A DNA stretch of 64,000 nucleotides, from positions 4,960,001 through 5,024,000 of the forward strand of contig AP025576.1 in the NCBI GenBank assembly GCA_022845955.1. Reading direction: 5' to 3'. A program made the position numbers and the translations under genes. Within the stretch, counting starts at the first letter, position 1. Each line of letters starts with the position of its first letter. The notes beneath the pieces were generated by a model. That model worked only from the letters and a program-made list of their open reading frames with translations, searched no databases and was not told the DNA's origin. This DNA comes from Lachnospiraceae bacterium (GTDB lineage: Bacteria; Bacillota; Clostridia; Lachnospirales; Lachnospiraceae). Below are positions 58,154 through 64,000 of the stretch, in pieces.

Positions 58154-60372
58154 TATTCCACACCGTCCTGCAGCTTCACTTCTTCCGTTTTTCCATTTAC
58201 ACATATTACCAGTTCCGTATCCCGTCCGGGCACGATACGGTACCACAGCACCTTTCCGTCTTTCCACTCCATATCCAGAGTTCCGCCGCTTCGAAGTCCC
58301 ATACCTCTCAATCGTCCGCCCGCCATCTCAGCCGTCACCGCCGGCAGAAGTTCCAGTCTGTCCGGTCTGCTGTAGGCAAGCATCTCAAGGACAGCCGCCG
58401 ATGCGCCGAGATTACCGTCTATCTGGAATACATAATCATGCTCGCCAAGCGGATGATTGTCCATCAGATTGGGATAAGTGCCCATGGTAAGGATCTCCTG
58501 CAGGTTCTCGTACGCTTTCCTTCCATCTCTGAAATGCGCCCATAAGCCGATGATCCATGCCCGCGACCAGCCGGTATGACCGCCGCCGTTTGCCAGACGC
58601 CTCTCAAGCGTCACTTTCGCCGCATCCATCAGTTCACCTGTCTTCTCATAAGAAATGGAACTTCCCGGATACACGCCATATACATGGGAAATATGCCGAT
58701 GTCCCGGTTCCGGTTCTGCATAATCCTCCATCCACTCCATAAGCTGTCCGTATCTGCCGATTTTCAGCTTTGGGAAGCGCTCCATCACGCAGGCCGCTTT
58801 CCTGACCTTCTCTTCGTCAAGCGCAAGCACTCTGCAGGCATTGATATAGCAGGAGAAAAGCTCCATTAAAATCTCTGTATCCATCACTGCGCTCTCACAG
58901 AGCACGCCGTACGTTCCATCCGCCCTTTCATAAGTATTCTCCGGCGACATGGACGGGGAAGTCACCAAATTCCCCTCTTCGTCCTCTATCAGGAAATCAT
59001 AGAAGAAGGTCACGCACTGCTCCAACACATCAAAATGTTCACGCAGGAACGCCGCATCACCCGTATACAGATAATGCTCCCAGATATGGGTGGCAAGCCA
59101 GGCCTCTCCCATCACCCAGAAAGTGGAAGTGATACAGTGATCCTGGGGCGCCGTATCCCCGTACAAATCCGTATTGTGATGGGCAACGCTTCCTCTGCAC
59201 CCATACATCTTCCGCGCCGTCTCCTTGCCGTTCTCCTTCACCCGCTCAAGTAAATCAAAGAGGGGGATCTGGCATTCGCTTAAGTTCCCGCTTCCTGCAA
59301 TCCAGTAATTCATCTCTGTATTGATATTAATGGTGAACTTACTCTCCCACACAGGATAGAGCTTGTCATTCCAGATACCCTGCAGATTAGCGGGAAGGCT
59401 TCCCTTCCTGCTCGAAGACATCAGAAGGTATCGGCCATACTGGAAATACAGCTCCATCAGCCCCATATCCCTCTCGCCTGCCTGCACTCTGCGCAAACGC
59501 TCGTCTGTTGGAATCTGCTCAAGGCCTGCATCCGTCAGTTCAAAGGAAAGGGCAAGCCTGTTGAAAACAGAGCCGAAATCTTCCTTGTGCACGGCGCGGA
59601 TATCCGCTTCTTCCTTCTCAGCCGCCGCTCTGATTCTGTCCAGACAGACTTTCCGGTAATCCACTTCCCGGAAGCTCGTCTCAATATCCAGATAGAGATA
59701 TGCCTCCCGCACGTCCCTCACTAGCAGATGTTCGCCGATGACACGCACAAAACCGCCCACTGCCTTCGCGCAAAGCGCCGCAGCAAAGGATATCCCCTCC
59801 TGCCCGCCGTCCACGGTAAAGCAAACCGTATGCTCATCCACCTTTTCCACTTCATCTGTGGCATTGTGACAGCGTCCCAGGAGACAATCAAAGGAAAAAG
59901 CGGTTCCGTCTTCTGTCCTCAGCACCATCACCATACAGTTCTCCGGATAGGATACATAGCTTTCCCGTATATAACGTACGCCCTGCACCGTATAAGCTAC
60001 GCGGGAAATGCCCTCTGCAAGCTCCAGCTCTCTTCTATAATCCTGTACCTCATCCCCATGGTGCATCTGCAGACAGCATTCACCCGCCGTCTGATAGGAA
60101 CGCTGGGAATTGGGCACACCTGAGAGCGCATACATGGCGAGCCGCTGCGCCTCTTCCACCCGGCCTTCCCGAATCAGCTTTCGAATCACGGGAAGATTCT
60201 CCTTTGCATCCGGGTTGATGCGGTTCAGATGCTTCCCGCTCCAGACGCTGTCCTCATTTAACTGAATCAACTCTCTTGTGATACCGCCATGCACCATGCC
60301 ACCCATTCTGCCGTTGCCGATTGGCAGGGCCTCATGCCAGAAACGCGCCGGTTTGTCATACCATAATTTCAT
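58141..60372 (-). CDS. GH95 family alpha-L-fucosidase/galactosidase, second copy
   Basis: A 743-residue cytoplasmic enzyme with the same GH95 landmarks: ARFWHEALPIGNGRMGGMVHGG, TININTEMNYWIAG (active-site Asn residues), TSPSMSPENTYE (Glu) and VFQIDGNLGASAAVLEML (Asp). It diverges strongly from the copy at 49568-51865 outside these motifs, so the two may act on different linkages. AAGGAG precedes ATG. It is the first gene of a two-gene unit and overlaps the sensor/regulator gene. Confidence 0.93.
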   Translation of the reverse strand: MKLWYDKPARFWHEALPIGNGRMGGMVHGGITRELIQLNEDSVWSGKHLNRINPDAKENLPVIRKLIREGRVEEAQRLAMYALSGVPNSQRSYQTAGECCLQMHHGDEVQDYRRELELAEGISRVAYTVQGVRYIRESYVSYPENCMVMVLRTEDGTAFSFDCLLGRCHNATDEVEKVDEHTVCFTVDGGQEGISFAAALCAKAVGGFVRVIGEHLLVRDVREAYLYLDIETSFREVDYRKVCLDRIRAAAEKEEADIRAVHKEDFGSVFNRLALSFELTDAGLEQIPTDERLRRVQAGERDMGLMELYFQYGRYLLMSSSRKGSLPANLQGIWNDKLYPVWESKFTININTEMNYWIAGSGNLSECQIPLFDLLERVKENGKETARKMYGCRGSVAHHNTDLYGDTAPQDHCITSTFWVMGEAWLATHIWEHYLYTGDAAFLREHFDVLEQCVTFFYDFLIEDEEGNLVTSPSMSPENTYERADGTYGVLCESAVMDTEILMELFSCYINACRVLALDEEKVRKAACVMERFPKLKIGRYGQLMEWMEDYAEPEPGHRHISHVYGVYPGSSISYEKTGELMDAAKVTLERRLANGGGHTGWSRAWIIGLWAHFRDGRKAYENLQEILTMGTYPNLMDNHPLGEHDYVFQIDGNLGASAAVLEMLAYSRPDRLELLPAVTAEMAGGRLRGMGLRSGGTLDMEWKDGKVLWYRIVPGRDTELVICVNGKTEEVKLQDGVEYCGK

Positions 60373-60557
60373 AGTTACTCCTTATCTCCCCATTTTAAAT
60401 TGGCTATACTATTTTGTGAATCAGACAGGGATTCTGCCTGTCATTTCGTTCTCCTATTTGATGCTTTTATTTCATTTTTCCACAAGCCCTGGTAGGAATC
60501 AATGATTTATTCTTATATAAAATTGATTTATTCTCATATATACAGAATTTACACCGT
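60373..60557. other. promoter region of the second GH95 gene
   Basis: This AT-rich spacer contains a small dyad GACAGG / CCTGTC (60424-60442) close to the GH95 start and would hold its promoter. The stretch continues without an intact gene to 60753; the second half is the transposase fragment listed separately. Confidence 0.4.
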
Positions 60558-60779
60558 ATGCCAGGATTTATCTGCATCATACATATGTGGGGCTCTAATC
60601 TTTCGTATCATCCGCATATCCATGCGTTATCAACCTGTGGCAGGCTGGATGCAGACCACAACCGGCATCAGAAAAAGGATGGTTTTTTCCGGCCGGGAAA
60701 AGCGATGGCCAGGTTTTTTAAGGGAAGTAAGAATATTAAAGTACTGAGTCCGCTTAGTCAAATTCTAAATAAGATTTAA
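60558..60779 (+). pseudogene. IS91-family (HUH, Y2) transposase fragment
   Basis: The frame reads MPGFICIIHMWGSNLSYHPH, then IHALSTCGRLDADHNRHQKK, then DGFFRPGKAMARFFKG. This resembles the catalytic core of IS91/ISCR-type transposases, including the His-hydrophobic-His motif (HPHIHAL) and the following 'GG.D...W..K...F.P...L...F.GK' stretch. Only about 55 residues remain; the tyrosine nucleophile region and both ends are absent. The match fades after about 60725. The upstream limit is unclear. Confidence 0.65.
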
Positions 60780-60876
60780 CCGTATACCCTTTTTCACATA
60801 GTTTGTCGGACAGCATCCGCACCATTGTTGACTTGCCCACGCCGGAAATACCCTCTACAAAAATAATCTGAGTCAT
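60754..60876 (-). pseudogene. truncated P-loop nucleotide kinase, N-terminal 40 residues
   Basis: From ATG at 60876 (GAAGGGGGAAAAGC upstream) the frame reads MTQIIFVEGISGVGKSTMVR, with an intact Walker A motif, then a helix (MLSDKLCEKGYTVKSYLEFD) and stops at 60754. The family continues for about 200 more residues (thymidylate-kinase-like). The break lies next to the IS91 fragment, which may have caused it. It is just downstream of the gene at 60889, likely part of the old recQ operon's surroundings. Confidence 0.75.
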
Positions 60877-60888
60877 GCTTTTCCCCCT

Positions 60889-61266
60889 TCATTTCCCGCT
60901 ATCCTCCGCCATCAGCAGCAGCTCTACAACCCCTCTCTGCGCCTCCTGCGTATAATAAAACACCTCATACTCATTCCCCTTCGAACTAATCCGTGTTTCC
61001 GCTTCTATCCCAAACTCCGTCCCATATTCCGTTATCTTCCGCAGCGGCATCCGGTTGACGAATTTCAATTCAAACAGCCCTTCCTCCAGCAGCATCTGCT
61101 CCACCGCCTTTATTGTCAGACGCTTCGTCGTGCCCTCATCCCGCAAATCATTCATCTGCCCAACCAAATCACTCAGAGACATCTTTTCCACATAATGCAG
61201 CTGGGCGGCGATCTCCTCCGTCATCACAAATTCCGTCTTATTCTTCTTCCCTGACGAATTCCTCAC
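60889..61266 (-). CDS. recQ-linked small protein of unknown function
   Basis: A 125-residue soluble protein. Its central part (LSDLVGQMNDLRDEG, LTIKAVEQMLLEEGLFELKF) looks like a winged-helix fold, followed by EYGTEFGIEAETRISSKGNE, FYYTQEAQRGVVELL. Its GTG start overlaps the recQ stop (GTGA), so the two were translationally coupled. I do not recognise a named family. If recQ is dead, its partner may still be expressed only if a new promoter exists upstream. Confidence 0.7.
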   Translation of the reverse strand: MRNSSGKKNKTEFVMTEEIAAQLHYVEKMSLSDLVGQMNDLRDEGTTKRLTIKAVEQMLLEEGLFELKFVNRMPLRKITEYGTEFGIEAETRISSKGNEYEVFYYTQEAQRGVVELLLMAEDSGK

Positions 61267-62294
61267 AACAGACTTTCCCCGCTCTTCTCCGCATCCCCTT
61301 CATAATCCTGTACCACATCATAATCCAGACTGGAAAACTCCACCGCTCCCAGACTGTCCGGAGCATCCGTCTTTCCATGCTCTTTATTAAATTCGATCAC
61401 CTTCTCCAGGAACGCTTCCCCATATTTCTCATACTTAAATTCCCCCACTCCCGACACCGAAAGCATCTCATTCTTATCCACAGGCCGTATCACACACATA
61501 TGTACCAGCGATTTATCCGAGAAAACAATATAAGGAGGCACCCCTTCCTTTTTCGCCAGTTCCGAACGCAGCCCGCGCAGGACTTCAAACAGCTTCTCAT
61601 CCTCTTCCTCCAGTTCAAAGGCCGCCGCTCCCCGGCTCTTCTTTCCTTTCTTTTCTCCTGCCGTCTTAGCCGGATGCTCCTGCTCCTTCGCCATCTTCAT
61701 TGTCACCGTCTCATCCTCTTCCAGGATAAGCTTTGACTTCCCGGTCAGCTTCACCACCGCATACTCGTCATTCGTCACAGCCAGATATTCCTGCAGCATC
61801 AGGTAATTCATCACCTGCCGCAGCTTATACGTCGGCACTTTGGCAAGCTCTCCATAATGCGGATTCTCATCCATCCGGTACTGTCTGATTTTCGCCGTAT
61901 TCGCCCCGTGCACCGTATCGATGATCACATTCGTCCCATACCTCTGCCTGCACGCCAGCACGCATCCAAGCAACGCCCGTGCGATCTCCGTCACATCCAC
62001 TTCCTCAAACTGGCTCAGGCAGTTCGCACAATTCCCGCAGTAATTCGCCCCGTATTCCCCAAAATACCGGAGAATATAATCCCGCAGGCATTCATTCGTA
62101 AAGCAGTAGAAGGTCATCTTACGCAGCCGGTCCCGGTCCCTCTCCGTCACCAGATCCCTGGTGAGCGCATCCATCTCCTGGTTGTCCTGGTTATGGTCGA
62201 TAAAGAACTGGTTCGTCACCACGTCCTGCCCGCCGTACAGCAGAATACACTCCGACGGTTCCCCGTCTCTGCCGGCCCTGCCGGCTTGTGTCAA
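61263..62294 (-). pseudogene. recQ: RecQ DNA helicase, 5' truncated (C-terminal 343 residues remain)
   Basis: What remains starts inside helicase motif VI (QAGRAGRDGEPSECILLYGG) and then has the zinc-binding Cys set (CFTNEC ... YCGNCANC), the RQC winged helix, a charged linker rich in Lys/Glu and a C-terminal HRDC domain (LFEVLRGLRSELAKKEGVPP). The whole ATPase core (about 320 residues with Walker A, DEAH) is missing upstream. The open frame begins at a TTG that belongs to the inserted sequence, so it is not a true start. The gene boundary coincides with a 24-bp repeat at 62287-62310. Confidence 0.85.
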
Positions 62295-62310
62295 GTCAGT
62301 GACAGTAAAT
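62287..62310. repeat. 24-bp imperfect direct repeat, left copy, at the recQ break
   Basis: It begins TGTGTCAAGTCAGTGACAGT and ends AAAT, and matches the copy at 63907-63930 at 21 of 24 positions. On the minus strand it ends in ACA directly before the AGCCGG of recQ motif VI. TG...CA-type ends and repeated inner sequences suggest an element terminus (an IS21-like end is one possibility). Confidence 0.6.
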
Positions 62311-62395
62311 TATTTTGCAATTGCTAAATTTACCATTCTATTCTTTCTATTAATATCGTGCCAACTACAGTATTATAGCTTCAAGAAAATTCAGT

Positions 62396-63838
62396 TCATT
62401 CATGACTGACTACCCACTTTCCTTTTCGGGAAGATCCTTCTCTTGATAAAAGATTTCTATTTTTCAAATCTGATATAATCCTTTTTACGGTTCTAACTGA
62501 TACTTTCGACCGTTCTGCGAGTTCTCGTGTCGTAATTTCAGGCTCTTCATTTAAAATTCTTAAAATAACTTTTTCTAATCTATCAGGGTCACTTTTTTGA
62601 TTATCGGTGACATTAGTGCCAACATTGATGCCATTATTAGTGCCACCTGGCATCGTTTGCTCTTGTTCGATAAATTCTAAGCCATAATTCAAATTTTTTA
62701 AAATAACAAAAAAAGATGATCTGGTCGAAGTAAAAATGGGTTCCTTCTCAGGAACATAGTTATCCTGATGCTCGTAAGCTCTACAAATCTTACCTAATCC
62801 ACTTCCCTGACGCTCCATATATCCTAATCTACCGAAAATGTCTGCAAGCAATGGATTTCTTCGCACGGAACTAACTGTGTTGATATCCAGATCCTGTATG
62901 AAACTTCCATCTGGCATTCCACCCGGTGAATAGATTTCTAATCGATCATCAAAGATATCAATATGAACTTCACTGCCATTAACAAGATAATCCCGATGTA
63001 TCAGCGCATTAACTAATGCCTCAAATACACTATCTTCACTGTAATCCGGAAATTCCAGCCTTCCTAATGGCTGCTTTTTCCACATAGTTTTCATATTACG
63101 TTTTACAAAGGCAAATCCTTCATTCAGAAGAGTAATGAGGCTTCCGTTGAATTCCGTATGATCCAATGCATCCAGCAATCCACCACTCTTGTCTAAACCA
63201 TTCCATCTGGTACAAAATATACGTGACCACCAGATCGGAGATTCATCTGCGATAAGAGCGCCTGCATTCGTTAAATGTCCATTACTGTCCTTAATACCAA
63301 AAGACTCATACGCATTATCTGGCAAACTTTTGCCAGTCCAAACCTTATATCTCTCGCGGAGCTTGGTAAAAGAATAGTCATCAAACTGATAGGATGAAAT
63401 TTGGAAATCGTAGCTTGTATTCTTTCCCCTCATCACCAAACGCTTTAGTTCTGTCGGGCCGGCAATCACGCTCTCATTTCCAATTCGAATATATGCCTCT
63501 GTAACACCGTCCGCACTGTAATAATAGGGAGTTTCAGTTCCTTCCGGGACATGCACAAGGAGTAAATTTTTTTCATCCTCCGTCTTATAAAGCTTCATAA
63601 CAACTTCTGGAAACGGATAGATCCTCTCTTTTAGCTTTTGGCTGATAAATTCGGAGTCTGACCTGATATCACTCAGCCCAACTACTTCTTCTTCATTTGA
63701 TATGCCAAAAATCAATGTACCACCAGAAGTATTAGCGAATGCACTAATACTCTTTAACCAGCTTTTGGGCTTCTTTCGTTCAACTGCCTGTTTTTTGTCA
63801 TATTCTGTTGATTCTCCCAACAGTTCTTTCCACTCCAT
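62396..63838 (-). CDS. AlbA_2 plus ATP-binding (HATPase_c_4) transcription-regulator-like protein
   Basis: A 480-residue protein. The N-terminal AlbA_2 domain has KSISAFANTSGGTLIFGISN and later VHVPEGTETPYYYSADGVTE AYIRIGNES. The middle carries the HATPase_c_4-type segment (FEALVNALIHRDYLVNGSEV, DDRLEIYSPGGMP, SVRRNPLLADIFGRLGYMER QGSGLGK). The C-terminus is a winged helix (ITTRELAERSKVSVRTVKRI). These proteins are often found on mobile or defence-linked islands; the function is not settled. GGAGG precedes ATG. It is the only intact gene between the two 24-bp repeats. Confidence 0.88.
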   Translation of the reverse strand: MEWKELLGESTEYDKKQAVERKKPKSWLKSISAFANTSGGTLIFGISNEEEVVGLSDIRSDSEFISQKLKERIYPFPEVVMKLYKTEDEKNLLLVHVPEGTETPYYYSADGVTEAYIRIGNESVIAGPTELKRLVMRGKNTSYDFQISSYQFDDYSFTKLRERYKVWTGKSLPDNAYESFGIKDSNGHLTNAGALIADESPIWWSRIFCTRWNGLDKSGGLLDALDHTEFNGSLITLLNEGFAFVKRNMKTMWKKQPLGRLEFPDYSEDSVFEALVNALIHRDYLVNGSEVHIDIFDDRLEIYSPGGMPDGSFIQDLDINTVSSVRRNPLLADIFGRLGYMERQGSGLGKICRAYEHQDNYVPEKEPIFTSTRSSFFVILKNLNYGLEFIEQEQTMPGGTNNGINVGTNVTDNQKSDPDRLEKVILRILNEEPEITTRELAERSKVSVRTVKRIISDLKNRNLLSREGSSRKGKWVVSHE

Positions 63839-63906
63839 ATACCAACCTCCATATCGCTTTATTTCTGCGGGTTATAAGCCTGAAAAAAATACATATATTC
63901 TCCTAC

Positions 63907-63930
63907 TGTGTCAAATCGGTGACCGTAAAT
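63907..63930. repeat. 24-bp imperfect direct repeat, right copy
   Basis: It begins TGTGTCAAATCGGTGACCGT and ends AAAT, and lies 1,620 bases from the left copy in the same orientation. It overlaps a palindrome ACCGTAA / TTACGGT with a 3-base centre (63922-63938). The flank beyond it, to 64000, does not look like the missing recQ part. Confidence 0.6.
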
Positions 63931-64000
63931 ATTACGGTACTTCTTCGTAACTAACACAATAAAAAAATTCCGCCTCTCCACGTATTATTCCAATAGTTTT

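Noticed and set aside
60502..60747. An 81-residue plus-strand frame overlapping the transposase fragment
   Set aside because: It is in another frame from the IS91-like sequence and shows no family features.

Overview
The window looks like a chromosomal accessory region from a gut-type Clostridia, most likely Lachnospiraceae. The signs are strong AGGAGG-type ribosome-binding sites, LplA/LplB/LplC-type sugar ABC transporters without their own ATPase, YesM/YesN-type two-component regulation, GH95 and GH2 enzymes, a type I-C-like CRISPR repeat, and DUF3791/DUF3990 cassettes. No rRNA or tRNA gene was seen. The species call is an inference from gene content only.

Layout. (A) 1-0.7 kb: the 3' end of a GGDEF gene and a small XRE regulator with a membrane tail. 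(B) 0.76-9.65 kb: a glycan locus with two paralogous clan GH-A hydrolases flanking an ABC importer on the minus strand, and a divergent YesM/YesN-type sensor kinase and AraC-type response regulator. (C) 9.9-13.65 kb: a second importer (binding protein plus two permeases) on the plus strand. (D) 13.86-19.84 kb: three TIM-barrel sugar isomerase/epimerase-like proteins, two Gfo/Idh/MocA dehydrogenases and an AraC regulator, with a 30-bp palindrome repeated before two of the genes. (E) 19.8-31.9 kb: an AT-rich accessory zone with an Eis-like acetyltransferase, an overlapping DUF3791/DUF3990 three-gene cassette, an orphan 5-repeat CRISPR array with terminator and leader-like inverted repeat but no cas genes, a 256-bp palindromic insertion with a 7-bp target duplication, small membrane proteins, and several decayed genes.

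(F) 31.9-46.7 kb: a long minus-strand operon under a LacI regulator. It encodes five alpha/beta-hydrolase or beta-lactamase-fold esterase types (six proteins), an ABC importer and an MFS transporter, but no glycoside hydrolase. It looks like a locus for importing a small acylated compound and de-esterifying it in the cytoplasm. One esterase has alanine where the nucleophile serine should be. (G) 47-60.4 kb: a GH2 enzyme with a C-terminal discoidin-like domain, two GH95 enzymes, an ABC importer and a membrane-bound AraC regulator; probably uptake and intracellular trimming of a galactoside/fucoside-containing oligosaccharide. (H) 60.4-64 kb: a scar region with an IS91-type transposase fragment, a truncated P-loop kinase, and a recQ gene cut inside helicase motif VI. 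The cut lies exactly at one copy of a 24-bp imperfect direct repeat; the other copy lies 1,620 bp away, beyond an AlbA_2-type gene.

All four importers lack an ATP-binding subunit, which in this family is usually supplied by a shared MsmX-like ATPase encoded elsewhere. The carbohydrate enzymes have no signal peptides, so degradation probably happens inside the cell after uptake.
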